Positions 25,004 to 34,843 of a stretch of 64,000 nucleotides of DNA are shown piece by piece (the stretch's first letter is position 1; every line of letters starts with the position of its first letter). The DNA is from Bacillus alveayuensis. GTDB lineage: Bacteria; Bacillota; Bacilli; Bacillales; Aeribacillaceae. The stretch lies in contig JAUSTR010000005.1 in assembly GCA_030812955.1 (NCBI GenBank), positions 62,001 to 126,000 of the forward strand, written 5' to 3'. The notes under the pieces were generated by a model. It ran no database searches. It had not been told where the DNA came from and saw only the letters and a list, made by a program, of their open reading frames with translations. The position numbers and the translations under genes are program-made.

Positions 25004-25522
25004 ATGAACACTACAACAGCTGCCAAAAAAATAGGAGTGTCGCCAAAAACTGTGCAACGCTGGGTTAAGCAGCTCAAGCTTCCAATGGTGCGGAATGAAC
25101 TCGGACACTACATTTTTGCCGAGGAAGATATCGAATTACTAAAAGATATTCATAAGCAAATTCAAAATGGTGTATCGATGAAAGATCTAACCGTCAACGT
25201 TCCAATGAAAAAAGAACATGGTAATGAAAATCTTAAACGGTTTTCATCTGATGACACGGAGAAAATTTGGTCAAAATTACAAGAGCTTGAATTCATGGTT
25301 AATCAAAAAGCGGATGATGTTGTCTCCTATCAGCTTTTGCAGCATCGACAAGAAATGGAAGAATTACAAAAACGCATTGAACAGCTAGAAATGAAAATCA
25401 TGAAATCGGAACAGCAGAAGCCGAAACAGGAGGAAAACGTATACGTGTTGGATGAAAAGAGAAAGCAATCTCCAAAACCTCCGCGAAAAAGTTTGATCAG
25501 CTCCATTTTCTTTGGAGTGTAA
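25004..25522 (+). CDS. racA: Chromosome-anchoring protein RacA
   Basis: 172 residues. During sporulation RacA binds GC-rich inverted repeats near the origin and tethers the chromosome to DivIVA at the cell pole. A MerR-like winged helix-turn-helix opens the protein (NTTTAAKKIGVSPKTVQRWV, about residues 2-60), followed by a coiled coil (about 80-145, rich in EELQKRIEQLEMKI) and a basic C-terminus. Neighbours prfA and tdk match the B. subtilis locus. Confidence 0.9.
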   Translation: MNTTTAAKKIGVSPKTVQRWVKQLKLPMVRNELGHYIFAEEDIELLKDIHKQIQNGVSMKDLTVNVPMKKEHGNENLKRFSSDDTEKIWSKLQELEFMVNQKADDVVSYQLLQHRQEMEELQKRIEQLEMKIMKSEQQKPKQEENVYVLDEKRKQSPKPPRKSLISSIFFGV

Positions 25523-25551
25523 ATACCCGAGAGTTTGCTGAGTGAACGAAA

Positions 25552-25588
25552 AAACTCGCTCAAAAAGCTTGAACGAGTTTATTTTTTG
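25552..25588. terminator. Bidirectional terminator between racA and the lipoprotein gene
   Basis: The stem AACTCG/CGAGTT with CTCAAAAAGCTTGAA inside has T-rich 3' tails in both directions (TTATTTTTT on plus, TTTTTTCG on minus). It overlaps the last codons of the convergent lipoprotein gene. Confidence 0.85.
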
Positions 25589-26004
25589 TATTGCAAGTTT
25601 ACGTGAATATCATATCGTGGCAACGCTTGCTTAAATTGATACTGAAGTTGCTGCTCCTTTTTCCTCATCTCTGCTCTTGTCATTTTATTGGAAGTATAAA
25701 CAGTAATCCAAGCATTTTTTCCATTGGTCCACATAGATGCTAACCAATAGCCTTTTTCCATTCCTAGGACATTTTCTATTTGCTCTTGATCTTCATTTGT
25801 ATGGAGAGGGCTGTTGGATATGTCGACTAACGGATTTTGTGTTGAATAGTCAACATTGTTATCATTGTTTTGTAGAACGTTCCCTTTTGTCATGAGTCTC
25901 ATTCCATTTTGATCTTGCTCAAACGTATCGCTTTGTGAATACTGCTTTACTCCACAGCCTGAAAGCAAAAAGATCACCATACAAAAAAATAGCAACTTTT
26001 TCAT
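25579..26004 (-). CDS. Small lipoprotein, possibly YhcN/YlaJ sporulation type
   Basis: 141 residues from the ATG at 26004. A lipoprotein signal peptide ends in the lipobox LLSGC (Cys at about residue 17), so the protein is expected to be lipid-anchored on the outer face of the membrane. The C-terminal half (ENVLGMEKGYWLASMWTNG, AWITVYTSNKMTRAEM, YDIHVNLQYKK) has the alternating pattern of the YhcN/YlaJ spore lipoproteins, but I am not certain. AGGAGGTGCC upstream serves as ribosome binding site and lies inside a short hairpin (GGCACC/GGTGCC) that is repeated at 26186-26212. A TGAACA-18-CATAAGA pair near 26206-26236 resembles a sigma-G promoter. B. subtilis has different genes (ywkB, maeA) here. 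Confidence 0.75.
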   Translation of the reverse strand: MKKLLFFCMVIFLLSGCGVKQYSQSDTFEQDQNGMRLMTKGNVLQNNDNNVDYSTQNPLVDISNSPLHTNEDQEQIENVLGMEKGYWLASMWTNGKNAWITVYTSNKMTRAEMRKKEQQLQYQFKQALPRYDIHVNLQYKK

Positions 26005-26010
26005 GATGTA

Positions 26011-26212
26011 AGGCACCTCCTCTTTCTTATGGTGCCCCAGACTGTTGACAAACGCTTGCATTCTTTGTTACTTCGCCCTCTTCGAATGCTCATTACCGTA
26101 CTTGGTAACTCCGCTTCTCATCGGGCTCGTGCCTCGAATGACAAGCGTTTTCATTCAGTCTGAAAAATTTCTTTTTTAATAACTGAGGCACCTCCTCTTT
26201 CTTATGGTGCCC
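26011..26212. repeat. Hairpin element flanked by 27-bp direct repeats
   Basis: Two identical 27-base copies (26011-26037 and 26186-26212) containing GGCACC...GGTGCC flank a 125-bp segment (26038-26162). Its ends are imperfect inverted repeats: CAGACTG...ACAAACGCTTGCATTC on the left and GAATGACAAGCGTTTTCATT...CAGTCTG on the right, with an inner hairpin TTACC-gtactt-GGTAA. It resembles a small dispersed hairpin element; similar elements seem common in Geobacillus-like genomes. The left direct repeat doubles as the ribosome binding site of the lipoprotein gene. Confidence 0.8.
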
Positions 26213-26277
26213 GATTTTCTTTTTTGTTCATTCTTCAAAATGATTGGCAATAAAAAGCAGAACGTATAGCCAGGTGA

Positions 26278-26907
26278 TCACGCTTTATTTTTCACGATAC
26301 TCATCGTTTCATTCATCATCGATGTTTTTGGCTTTCCCGGTACTTCATGATGGTGTCGGCAACGTGCTTCGTACGTTTCCGCAGCACCTACAAGAATAAC
26401 AGGGTCATGATAAGAGGCAGGTTTTCCATTAATTAGGCGCTGTGTACGGCTTGCTGGTGAGCCACATATGGAGCAAACCGCATGAAGCTTTGTCACGATT
26501 TCTGCAATAGCCATTAATTCTGGTACTGGTCCAAATGGTTCGCCGCGGAAATCTTGATCTAATCCAGCAGCAATTACACGATGTCCTTGATTGGCCAAAA
26601 ATGAGACAACGTCGATAATGCCTTCATCAAAAAACTGAACTTCATCAATTGCAACGACTTCTGTTTCTTTTTTGACAAAATCTAAAATCTCTCTTGATGT
26701 GGAAATGGGTTTGCATGTAATGGATGTTCCATTATGAGAGACGACTTCTTCCTCACTATATCTGTTATCAATGATAGGCTTAAACACACATACTTGCTGT
26801 TTTGCCAATTGGGCTCGTCTTACTCGGCGAATGAGCTCTTCTGATTTACCCGAGAACATACTGCCACATATCATTTCAAGCCATCCCTTTTGGTTCATTA
26901 TATACAT
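26278..26907 (-). CDS. tdk: Thymidine kinase
   Basis: 209 residues, type II kinase. Phosphorylates thymidine for salvage. P-loop [14 protein letters not shown] (about 15-28), DEVQFF Walker B (about 91), and a zinc-ribbon lasso built on CSICG and CRHHH. ATG 26907 has AAAAGGAG nine bases upstream. Neighbour rpmE is as in B. subtilis. Confidence 0.96.
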   Translation of the reverse strand: MYIMNQKGWLEMICGSMFSGKSEELIRRVRRAQLAKQQVCVFKPIIDNRYSEEEVVSHNGTSITCKPISTSREILDFVKKETEVVAIDEVQFFDEGIIDVVSFLANQGHRVIAAGLDQDFRGEPFGPVPELMAIAEIVTKLHAVCSICGSPASRTQRLINGKPASYHDPVILVGAAETYEARCRHHHEVPGKPKTSMMNETMSIVKNKA

Positions 26908-27114
26908 GGTGACAACTCCTTTTCGGTTTTAGCTCTCTCGCTTAAATCCTTTATGTAATTGTACGAGCATCTTTCATTTTTTGGGTAAATTTCATTGGCT
27001 GTCGGCCATTTTACTTTCCATTGGGAGCAAGATGGATGGATCGTCATCTTTTACCATTCGCTTATATATTTTACTGTTTTCCAAACGATTTGCTAAATGA
27101 TCCCTTTTTACGTG

Positions 27115-27150
27115 AAAAAAACAGGCAAGATGTAGAAGCTTGCCTGTTTT
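27115..27150 (-). terminator. Terminator of rpmE
   Basis: On the minus strand AACAGGCAAG-cttctacat-CTTGCCTGTT followed by T-rich sequence, 14 bases past the rpmE stop. Confidence 0.93.
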
Positions 27151-27164
27151 GAACCGTTTGAATA

Positions 27165-27365
27165 TTATTTAAGGCCGTATTTTTTGTTAAATTTATCTAC
27201 ACGTCCAGCTGCAGTAGCAAATTTTTGACGTCCTGTATAGAATGGATGGCATTCAGAACAAATCTCAACACGCACCTCATCTTTTACAGAACCGCTTTCG
27301 AATTCATTACCGCAAGCACATTTCACCAAAACCTTTTTGTATTCTGGGTGAATGCCTGGTTTCAT
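27165..27365 (-). CDS. rpmE: 50S ribosomal protein L31 (zinc-binding type)
   Basis: 66 residues from the ATG at 27365 (AAAGGAG, 9-base spacing), equal to the B. subtilis protein; an in-frame start at 27395 has no support. The cysteines KCACGNEF and CSECHPF mark the zinc-containing C+ form. Own terminator; rho lies upstream in the same direction. Confidence 0.97.
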   Translation of the reverse strand: MKPGIHPEYKKVLVKCACGNEFESGSVKDEVRVEICSECHPFYTGRQKFATAAGRVDKFNKKYGLK

Positions 27366-27524
27366 TCTATTCATCTCCTTTTCGCCCTGAATCATTTCGA
27401 AACAGAGTTATCTATTATAGAAACGTGATCGAAAATCACGCTTCAATGTCTGAAATACACATGATGAAATTATATCAAGCCTTTTCGTGAAATGCAAGAT
27501 ACCGAAAAAAATTGTTAAATCTCC

Positions 27525-28808
27525 TTATAAACCTTTCGTTCCTACTCCTGTTGCTTTCCATTCTTCTTTAAGCATTTCAAAAAATTCTTCATTTGACTTA
27601 GTTTGACGTAATTTCTTTAAGAACCGTTCCGCAAAATCCGGTTGGTCAGACATTGTTTTTCGAATCGCCCAAAGCATTTCTAAATGATCTTTAGGAATTA
27701 ACAGCTCTTCCTTTCGAGTGCCAGAACGACGAATATCAATTGCAGGGAAAATACGCTTTTCTGCTAGCGAACGGTCAAGATGAAGCTCCATATTTCCTGT
27801 TCCTTTAAATTCTTCATAAATAACATCATCCATACGCGATCCAGTATCCACTAGTGCAGTTGCTAAAATTGTTAAGCTACCGCCTTCTTCAATATTTCGT
27901 GCAGCTCCAAAAAATCGTTTCGGTCGATGGAAGGCAGCTGGGTCAATACCGCCAGATAGAGTCCGTCCGCTTGGCGGAATGACGAGGTTATATGCCCTTG
28001 CAAGACGAGTAATGGAGTCCATCAAGATGACCACATCGCGCTTATGCTCAACTAAACGCATCGCACGCTCCAATACGAGCTCCGCTACTTTAATGTGGTT
28101 TTCTGGAACCTCATCAAACGTTGAGCTTACGACATCTCCTTTGACAGAGCGTTCAATATCCGTCACCTCTTCAGGACGTTCATCAATTAAAAGGACTATT
28201 AATTCCGCATCTGGATGGTTTGTCGTAATGCTATTTGCTATTTCTTTTAATAGCATCGTTTTTCCAGCCTTTGGTGGAGCCACAATTAAACCGCGCTGCC
28301 CGAAACCAACAGGTGCAATTAAATCCATGATTCTCGTTGATAAATTAGACGAATCTGTCTCCAATTTCATTTGCCGATCTGGATATAACGGGGTTAAAGC
28401 AGGGAAGTGAACCCTTTCTTTCGCCGATTCAGGATCGTCGCCGTTTACGGCCTCAACGTGCAGTAATCCATAATATCGTTCATTTTCTTTAGGAGGTCGA
28501 ACTTTTCCTGAAACTTTATCGCCGTTTCTTAAGTCAAATCGACGAATTTGCGAAGCTGAAATATAAATATCCTCAGCACTTGGAGAATAATTGATTGGAC
28601 GTAAAAAACCGAATCCTTCAGATTGAATAATTTCGAGTACACCTTCCATAAAGAGAAGGTCTTCTTGTTCGGCATTCGCTTTTAAAATCGCAAAAATTAG
28701 CTCTTTTTTTGTTAATTTACTGTAATAGGAAATTTTATATTCTCTTGCTAACTCATACAACTCTTTTAATTTCATATTTTCCAGAGTTGCAATCGAAATT
28801 TCACTCAT
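27525..28808 (-). CDS. rho: Transcription termination factor Rho
   Basis: 427 residues. Hexameric RNA-dependent ATPase that ends transcription. N-terminal Rho_N helical domain (about 5-45), RNA-binding cold-shock-like domain (about 50-125; [20 protein letters not shown]), and ATPase core with P-loop [14 protein letters not shown] (about 178) and the Q-loop/R-loop region. ATG 28808 gives the family N-terminus; the in-frame GTG at 28814 is less likely. The ribosome binding site is weak (GGTGTGG). Confidence 0.96.
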   Translation of the reverse strand: MSEISIATLENMKLKELYELAREYKISYYSKLTKKELIFAILKANAEQEDLLFMEGVLEIIQSEGFGFLRPINYSPSAEDIYISASQIRRFDLRNGDKVSGKVRPPKENERYYGLLHVEAVNGDDPESAKERVHFPALTPLYPDRQMKLETDSSNLSTRIMDLIAPVGFGQRGLIVAPPKAGKTMLLKEIANSITTNHPDAELIVLLIDERPEEVTDIERSVKGDVVSSTFDEVPENHIKVAELVLERAMRLVEHKRDVVILMDSITRLARAYNLVIPPSGRTLSGGIDPAAFHRPKRFFGAARNIEEGGSLTILATALVDTGSRMDDVIYEEFKGTGNMELHLDRSLAEKRIFPAIDIRRSGTRKEELLIPKDHLEMLWAIRKTMSDQPDFAERFLKKLRQTKSNEEFFEMLKEEWKATGVGTKGL

Positions 28809-29429
28809 GACCACACCACACTTTTCTCACTCTTTATTTGTTGATTGTTTTATGCGAAGAATCGTCATTTCCACCCATATTTATCTTGTCAATCAATGAA
28901 AATGGATAAATGGATAGAGAAGGAAGGAAGCAGGAAGTTTAGATAAGCAGACTTTTTCTCTTTATACTTTTTATGGACTCTTTAGTTTTACCGTATTTTA
29001 TTACTTTTCGCAATATATTTTTGGTTTTTACAAATGGCTGTTTTCGTAAACTTTTTTGCTTTTCGACTGTCCATGAACCGAACAAAGCACGTGGTCGGAC
29101 AAATGTAATTTTATCCGACCACCGCCTTTTGTTCGGTTCACGTCACACTAAGTGTGACATAGCAAGCGTGCCGCTTGCCTGGACAGTCGAAAAGCTGTGG
29201 TAAAGCAAAATCTTTTAGACAAAAGCCTTACAAATAAACAATTTTTGATATCATTAGTCATCCTTTTTGATAGGAGGTGAGCTGTTTTAGAGGAAAAGCG
29301 ATAAACGTAAATTTCCCCTCATCCCAATGATAGAAGTTTGTTTTGAAAAAGATGTTAAACAATTCTTAAAAGTCGAAAGGCAATCGGAAGATCAAACCTC
29401 CCGCTTTTAATGAAAACTTAAGCAAAGCT
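28809..29429. other. Gap between glpX and rho
   Basis: 620 bases without a gene. A full-length family A repeat occupies 29036-29227. On the minus strand TTGACA occurs at about 28888-28893 upstream of rho, but no -10 sits at the right distance. A plus-strand AGGAGG at 29274-29279 has no usable start after it. A weak hairpin just past the glpX stop (29345-29409) might act as its terminator. Confidence 0.5.
29036..29227 (-). repeat. Family A hairpin repeat, full-length reference copy
   Basis: 192 bp, here in reverse orientation. Right arm GGCTGTTTTCGTAAAC...CTTTTCGACTGTCC; third hairpin, a long nested stem ACCGAACAAA...TTTGTTCGGT around GTCGGACAAAT...ATCCGAC; second hairpin GTCACACT-aa-GTGTGAC; first hairpin GGCAAGCG/CGCTTGCC; left arm GGACAGTCGAAAAGC...AAAAGCC. 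All other copies can be read as deletions of this plan. Confidence 0.92.
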
Positions 29430-30395
29430 TCATGGTTTAATGACAAGATTTGGCTTTTTCTTTAATGAGTGCCGTCCATCAATAAATCTCACTGTGCCAG
29501 ATTTTGCACGCATAACAACAGAATGAGTGGTCCCGATTGAACCTTTAAATTGAACGCCTCTTAATAATTCCCCATCTGTTACACCAGTGGCAGCAAAAAT
29601 GGCATCGTCACCTTTCACTAAGTCTTCCATTCTTAATACTTTATTCACATCAATGCCCATCTTTTTACAGCGCTCTAACTCTTGATCGTTTTGCGGAAGA
29701 AGTTTTCCTTGAATTTCCCCACCTAAACATTTTAAAGCAACAGCTGCTAAAACACCTTCTGGAGCACCTCCAGAACCGAACAAAATATCAACACCTGTAT
29801 GATCAAATGCTGTATTGATAGCTCCTGCCACATCGCCGTCATTAATTAATTTAATGCGTGCTCCAGCCTCGCGTAATTGATGGATGATATGCTGATGGCG
29901 TTCACGATTTAAAACCGTTGCTACGACATCTTCAATGTCTTTATTTTTCGCTTTTGCTACCGCTTTTAAATTGTCGATAATCGGTGCTTCAATGTCAATA
30001 TAGCCAACCGCCTCTGGTCCGACAGCGATTTTATCCATATACATATCCGGAGCGTGCAGCATATTTCCATGATCCGCAACGGCAATGACAGCAAGTGCAT
30101 TCCAGCCACCTGATGCGACAATGTTTGTCCCTTCAAGCGGGTCAACAGCTACGTCTACACGTGGGCCGTAACCCGTTCCTAGCTTCTCACCGATATAAAG
30201 CATTGGCGCTTCATCCATCTCACCTTCTCCAATAACGACCGTCCCTTTCATTGGAACCGTGTCAAAAACATCCCGCATCGCCTCTGTTGCTGCACCGTCC
30301 GCTTCATCTTTTTTACCGCGTCCCATCCATCGTGCTGATGCAAGAGCAGCTGCTTCCGTTACACGTACTAATTCCATCGTTAAACTTCTTTCCAT
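29430..30395 (-). CDS. glpX: Fructose-1,6-bisphosphatase, class II
   Basis: 321 residues from the ATG at 30395 (GGGGAGG upstream), same as B. subtilis. Gluconeogenic hydrolysis of fructose 1,6-bisphosphate. Metal-binding motifs [12 protein letters not shown] and DPLEGTN are intact. The N-terminal [19 protein letters not shown] is the GlpX signature. Lies downstream of murAB in the same direction and near fbaA and the transaldolase-family gene, grouping central sugar-phosphate enzymes. Confidence 0.96.
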   Translation of the reverse strand: MERSLTMELVRVTEAAALASARWMGRGKKDEADGAATEAMRDVFDTVPMKGTVVIGEGEMDEAPMLYIGEKLGTGYGPRVDVAVDPLEGTNIVASGGWNALAVIAVADHGNMLHAPDMYMDKIAVGPEAVGYIDIEAPIIDNLKAVAKAKNKDIEDVVATVLNRERHQHIIHQLREAGARIKLINDGDVAGAINTAFDHTGVDILFGSGGAPEGVLAAVALKCLGGEIQGKLLPQNDQELERCKKMGIDVNKVLRMEDLVKGDDAIFAATGVTDGELLRGVQFKGSIGTTHSVVMRAKSGTVRFIDGRHSLKKKPNLVIKP

Positions 30396-30478
30396 AATCA
30401 TGCTCCTCCCCTAAGTTGTCCACAGAACATTGTAAAAAAATATGATCGATAACCTGTGATTCCGATCTATTTTTCCAA

Positions 30479-31768
30479 TTAAGCATTTCGTATTTGTTCA
30501 ATTTCTCTATCTGTCATTTTTTCACGCCAAACTTTTGCACCTAAACCATTTAGCTTATCTTCTATATGACTGTAACCGCGGTCAATATGTTCAAGACCTG
30601 TAATTTCTGTGACCCCTTCCGCCATTAATCCAGCGGCTACTAACGCAGCCCCAGCGCGGAGATCGCTTGCTTTTACTTTTGCTCCTTGCAGCTTTGACGG
30701 GCCTGTAATAATAGCAGAACGCCCTTCTACTTTGACGTTTGCTCCCATTCTTCGTAATTCATCAATATGTTTGAATCGCGAAGAATAGATTGTATCTGTA
30801 ATCACACTTGTACCATTTACCTTTGTTAACAATGACGTAAACGGTTGCTGCAGGTCCGTTGGAAATCCAGGATAAACAAGTGTTTTAATATCGACTGGCT
30901 TTAATTCATTTTGACGGCCAACAATATAAATTTGATCATCGCTCGTCTCAATATGGATCCCCATTTCCCTTAGCTTGGCAATCAAAGATTCTAAGTGCAA
31001 CGGGATCACATTATCTACGATAAGTTCTTTAGCCATTGAAGCCCCTATAATCACATACGTACCGGCTTCAATGCGGTCAGGGATAATAGAATGGCGGCAT
31101 CCATGAAGCTTCTCAACTCCATCTATGCGGATGACATCGGTTCCAGCTCCTTTAATTTTTGCTCCCATACTAGAAAGCAAAGTAGCAACATCAATAATTT
31201 CTGGTTCTTTTGCAGCATTTTCTATAATTGTCCGTCCTTTAGCTAACACAGCAGCTAACATAATGTTAATAGTTGCGCCTACACTTACAACATCGAGGTA
31301 AATTCTCGCACCCTTCAGTTCTTCAGCCCGTAAATAAATAGCTCCTTGTTCATTTGTAACAGTAGCACCTAATGCTTCAAACCCTTTAATATGTTGATCA
31401 ATCGGACGCGGACCAAGATGACAGCCACCAGGCAGTCCAATAACCGCTTTTTTAAAACGGCCGAGCATCGCTCCCATTAAATAATAGGAGGCTCTTAGTT
31501 TTTTGACTTTTCCGTTTGGTAAAGGCATTGAAATCATATTAGAAGGATCGACGATGATTTTATCCTTTTCAAAAGTAATTTTACCGCCAATCTCCTCTAG
31601 TAATCCACCTAAAATTTGAACATCTGAAATGTTCGGCAGCCCTTCAATCGTAACGGGGGATTCGGCTAAAATTGTTGCGGGTATTAGTGCGACTGCGCTG
31701 TTTTTTGCTCCACTAATTTTCACCGTGCCTTCTAACGGATAACCACCTGCTACTTTTAATTTTTCCAT
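30479..31768 (-). CDS. murAB: UDP-N-acetylglucosamine 1-carboxyvinyltransferase MurAB (MurZ)
   Basis: 429 residues. Second MurA paralogue, same reaction as murAA. Active-site cysteine in [14 protein letters not shown] (about residue 117). Position between glpX and the tal gene matches murAB/murZ of B. subtilis. Upstream there is a 13-bp A/T-rich inverted repeat (31795-31831) in the presumed leader. Confidence 0.95.
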   Translation of the reverse strand: MEKLKVAGGYPLEGTVKISGAKNSAVALIPATILAESPVTIEGLPNISDVQILGGLLEEIGGKITFEKDKIIVDPSNMISMPLPNGKVKKLRASYYLMGAMLGRFKKAVIGLPGGCHLGPRPIDQHIKGFEALGATVTNEQGAIYLRAEELKGARIYLDVVSVGATINIMLAAVLAKGRTIIENAAKEPEIIDVATLLSSMGAKIKGAGTDVIRIDGVEKLHGCRHSIIPDRIEAGTYVIIGASMAKELIVDNVIPLHLESLIAKLREMGIHIETSDDQIYIVGRQNELKPVDIKTLVYPGFPTDLQQPFTSLLTKVNGTSVITDTIYSSRFKHIDELRRMGANVKVEGRSAIITGPSKLQGAKVKASDLRAGAALVAAGLMAEGVTEITGLEHIDRGYSHIEDKLNGLGAKVWREKMTDREIEQIRNA

Positions 31769-31794
31769 GGTAGTCTCCCTTCTTCTATCAGAGC

Positions 31795-31831
31795 TTATTA
31801 AAGAAAACGAGCGCTGCTTTTTCTTTAATAA
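31795..31831. promoter_or_regulatory. Inverted repeat in the murAB leader
   Basis: TTATTAAAGAAAA and TTTTCTTTAATAA, 13-bp perfect arms around a centre containing AGCGCT, 27 bases upstream of the murAB start. Could be an operator, an RNA hairpin, or a protective structure; no family assignment. Confidence 0.55.
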
Positions 31832-31933
31832 ACTTCATTTTGCTGAAATGACCTCTTTTTTCAAAATAATTGCCAATCAAAGAAAGAAGCATACTATGCA
31901 TCCAAGATTTTTTATGTACGAACCTTTCAAAAC

Positions 31934-31972
31934 AATGGATTGTTCCCATTATTCGTTTGGGAACAATCCATT
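31934..31972 (-). terminator. Terminator of the tal gene
   Basis: Perfect 15-bp stem ATGGATTGTTCCCA(A)/TGGGAACAATCCAT followed on minus by TGTTTTG, six bases past the tal stop. Confidence 0.88.
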
Positions 31973-31978
31973 CATCAA

Positions 31979-32623
31979 TTATTTATTTGCATTGTTCCAG
32001 TCAGCTAGAAATTTTTCAATTCCTTGATCTGTTAACGGATGTTTAAATAATTGCCATAAAACTTTATAAGGAACTGTTGCAATATGGGCACCACGGAGGG
32101 CAGCTTCTGTTACATGTTGTGGGTGGCGGATGGATGCAGCAATAATTTCCGTTTCAATTCCATGCAGGTCAAAAATTTGAGCAATTTCTGAGATTAAATC
32201 TAGTCCATTATGACCAATATCATCTAAACGACCTAAAAATGGTGATACATACGTTGCCCCTGCACGAGCGGCTAATAAGGCTTGGTTGGCGCTGAAAATA
32301 AGTGTTACATTTGTTTGAATCCCTTGTTCAGAAAAGATTTTAACTGCTTTCAACCCATCAGGAGTCATTGGAACTTTAATGGTAATATTCGGTGCGATTT
32401 TGGCTAATTCTTTTCCTTCTTCAACCATCTCTTCCGCCTTAGTTGAAATCACTTCTGCGCTAACAGATCCTGAAACCACCTTTGTAATTTCACGTAGGCG
32501 GTCATGAAAAGAAACATTTTCTTTGGCTACTAAACTAGGATTTGTTGTCACTCCAGATAATACCCCAAGCGACTGTGCTTCTTTAATTTCGTCAATATTT
32601 GCTGTATCAATGAAAAATAACAT
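31979..32623 (-). CDS. tal: Transaldolase / fructose-6-phosphate aldolase family protein
   Basis: 214 residues, the short TalC/MipB class. Schiff-base lysine in [15 protein letters not shown] (about residue 84). N-terminus [20 protein letters not shown] and [10 protein letters not shown] are the family signatures. In Bacillus the homologue (ywjH) is annotated as transaldolase; fructose-6-phosphate aldolase activity cannot be excluded from sequence. Follows fbaA and is preceded by a hairpin that may reduce read-through. Confidence 0.93.
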   Translation of the reverse strand: MLFFIDTANIDEIKEAQSLGVLSGVTTNPSLVAKENVSFHDRLREITKVVSGSVSAEVISTKAEEMVEEGKELAKIAPNITIKVPMTPDGLKAVKIFSEQGIQTNVTLIFSANQALLAARAGATYVSPFLGRLDDIGHNGLDLISEIAQIFDLHGIETEIIAASIRHPQHVTEAALRGAHIATVPYKVLWQLFKHPLTDQGIEKFLADWNNANK

Positions 32624-32664
32624 AAAATAGGCCTCCTAAATTGTGATCGCTTTCTAGAAAATAC

Positions 32665-32708
32665 AAGAAATAAAACCGCCATTTGCTTTTCATACAAAAG
32701 AGCGGTTT
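32665..32708 (-). terminator. Terminator between fbaA and tal
   Basis: On the minus strand AAACCGC (32702-32708) and GCGGTTT (32673-32679) close a stem of seven pairs with a T-rich tail TTTTATTTC, 40 bases before the tal start. A further GCCCAC/GTGGGC hairpin without T-run lies at about 32828-32861. Confidence 0.65.
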
Positions 32709-32899
32709 CACTCTTTTTGATCTAGGTACAGCGCTTAGCTCTCTTCTGTCAATAAACCTTTTGAAGTGCTACTCAATTCTTGAGAGGTAAGCATTTCGTT
32801 TTGCGGGAGCTAGGATCGACATTTCGCTATTTGCCCACAGAACGTGGGCAATATTTAGCAAAATGGCCGGCATTTCCGTTTTCTTTTGATCAAGAACAA

Positions 32900-33760
32900 T
32901 TATTCTGCCTTACCAGAAGAACCAAATTCACGCATTTTTCCAATCACTGTTTCTTTAATGGCTTCACGAGCAGGACCTAAATATTTTCTTGGATCGTAAA
33001 GATCTGGATTTTCAGCTAATACTTCACGTACACGTTTGGCAGACGCCATTTGGTTTTCTGTATTGACGTTAATTTTAGCAGTACCTAAAGAAATGGCTTT
33101 TTGAATATCTTTCGTTGGAATTCCTGTTCCTCCGTGTAATACAAGAGGGACACCTGTACGATTGCTGATTTCTTCCATTTCCACAAAGCCTAATTTCGGT
33201 TCTCCTTTGTATGGACCATGAACGGAGCCTAAAGCAGGTGCTAAGCAATCAATTCCAGTACGTTTCACAAGCTCTTCACACTCATCTGGATTTGCATAAA
33301 TAATACCGTTGGCCACAACATCGTCTTCTTGTCCACCTACAACTCCTAACTCTGCTTCAACAGATACACCGTGTAAATGAGCAAGTTCAACTACTTTAGA
33401 TGTTAACGCAACGTTTTCTTCAAATGGGTGGTGTGATGCATCGATCATGACAGAAGTGAATCCAGCATGAATCGCTTTTGCACAAGATTGAAAGCTTGAT
33501 CCGTGATCTAAATGAATGGCGACAGGAACGGTTATGTTGTATTCTTCCATAAGTCCTTTGACCATATTCACAACCGTTTTGAAACCGCCCATATAGCGGC
33601 CAGCGCCCTCAGAAACCCCTAAAATGACGGGGGATTTTTCCTCTTCTGCAGCTTGTAAAATGGCTTGAGTAAATTCTAAGTTGTTTAGGTTGAATTGACC
33701 AACTGCATAGCCGTTTTCTTTTGCTTTATTTAGCATTTCTGTCATTGATACTAAAGGCAT
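32900..33760 (-). CDS. fbaA: Fructose-bisphosphate aldolase, class II
   Basis: 286 residues. Zinc-dependent aldolase of glycolysis and gluconeogenesis. Zinc ligands lie in [22 protein letters not shown] and [10 protein letters not shown]; the last also binds substrate phosphate. ATG 33760 has AAGGAGGA upstream. Followed by tal and preceded by spo0F, as in B. subtilis. Confidence 0.96.
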   Translation of the reverse strand: MPLVSMTEMLNKAKENGYAVGQFNLNNLEFTQAILQAAEEEKSPVILGVSEGAGRYMGGFKTVVNMVKGLMEEYNITVPVAIHLDHGSSFQSCAKAIHAGFTSVMIDASHHPFEENVALTSKVVELAHLHGVSVEAELGVVGGQEDDVVANGIIYANPDECEELVKRTGIDCLAPALGSVHGPYKGEPKLGFVEMEEISNRTGVPLVLHGGTGIPTKDIQKAISLGTAKINVNTENQMASAKRVREVLAENPDLYDPRKYLGPAREAIKETVIGKMREFGSSGKAE

Positions 33761-33950
33761 GCTAAAAAATCCTCCTTATGTAGCCTATTTTAAAAAGCCG
33801 AAAAGCTTACCATAAACTAGCTTGACTAGAACAAACCTTGCATATGTATTAGGGCGAGCTTTTCATATACATAAGAATACCAACTAATATGGATTTCGGC
33901 AACTTATCCGAATGAATCAAAATTGACAAAACATTAAAATCGAAAACATT

Positions 33951-34322
33951 TTAGTTGGATTTGATAGGCAAATACTTTTTAACGGCTTGACGTAAATCAT
34001 CAATATCAAACGGTTTTGGAAAATGAGTAAGGGCTCCTAAATCCTTTGCCTCTTGAATCATATCAAGCTCTCCATATGCCGTCATGATAATGACGCGAAT
34101 ATCTGGATTGACTACCCTCATACGCTTTAAAATTTCAATCCCGTCCATTCCCGGAATTTTCATATCTAATAGAACAAGGTCAGGAGAATGTTTTTCTAAA
34201 ATATCTAGTGCTTGGAAACCGCTTGCTGCTTGAAATGTTTGGTATCCTTCTTTTTGAAACACTTCATTAAGCAAAACTCGAATTCCGTATTGATCATCCA
34301 CAATTAATATTTTTTCTTTCAT
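33951..34322 (-). CDS. spo0F: Sporulation response regulator Spo0F
   Basis: 123 residues: a lone receiver domain, as in B. subtilis (124). Carries phosphate from sporulation kinases to Spo0B in the phosphorelay. Acidic pocket DD at 8-9, phosphorylated Asp in [13 protein letters not shown] (about 52), Thr in IIMTAYG (about 80) and Lys in PKPFD (about 102). ATG 34322 follows AAGAGGTG; an in-frame GTG at 34331 overlaps that site. A family A repeat starts 105 bases upstream, leaving little room for the usual sigma-H and Spo0A sites, of which I saw only weak candidates (GAAT near 34369). Confidence 0.96.
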   Translation of the reverse strand: MKEKILIVDDQYGIRVLLNEVFQKEGYQTFQAASGFQALDILEKHSPDLVLLDMKIPGMDGIEILKRMRVVNPDIRVIIMTAYGELDMIQEAKDLGALTHFPKPFDIDDLRQAVKKYLPIKSN

Positions 34323-34427
34323 ATTTGACACCTCTTATTTATTTTTAGTTATTTTTGCTATTAACCATTCGAAAAAGCTACTGCTTGCTCTATTAGAGGT
34401 GCGATAGATCGTAGAAAGATTGAAAAT

Positions 34428-34612
34428 GGCTCTTTTCTAAAAGATTGCAGCATTACTATACTTTAGCTTTTCGACTGTCCGGCAAGCGGTACGCTTGCTA
34501 TGCCACGCGTGTAGCGTGAAGGGGATTGTCGGACAAATGTAATTTGTCCGACCACATGCATTGTTCGGTTCATGGACAGTCGAATAGATACAAAGTTTGC
34601 GAAAACAATCTT
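34428..34612 (+). repeat. Family A hairpin repeat, near full length
   Basis: Left arm GGCTCTTTTCTAAAAG, CTTTTCGACTGTCC, first hairpin GGCAAGCG-gta-CGCTTGC, second hairpin CACGC-gtgta-GCGTG, third hairpin with GTCGGACAAAT-gta-ATTTGTCCGAC, then GGACAGTCGAATAG and right arm AAAGTTTGCGAAAAC. Sits between the divergent spo0F and ywjG. Confidence 0.9.
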
Positions 34613-34765
34613 GAAAAAAGAAAGATCATTTTTCAATCAACAGCTCTTTTGTTCGTGAAGGATAAGCAAGTAGCTTTTACACCTACAATTTTCCATTGCT
34701 AGTTTACATATTCTTTGTGAAAAATGAATTTCCTTCCTTTTATTTTGGTTGTTTATCGACAATTT

Positions 34766-34793
34766 TTGCTACATTCCAAAAACGAGCTATAAT
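34766..34793 (+). promoter_or_regulatory. Probable sigma-A promoter of ywjG
   Basis: TTGCTA (34766-34771), 16 bases, TATAAT (34788-34793), 50 bases upstream of the ywjG start. Confidence 0.7.
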
Positions 34794-34843
34794 GATAACA
34801 TACCTTTAAAACTGCTTATGAAGTAAGGAGAGCGAATGAAGAA

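Noticed and set aside
29274-29300. Small gene after AGGAGG upstream of glpX's end
   Set aside because: The only nearby start overlaps the ribosome binding site and the frame ends after 18 codons without recognisable content.
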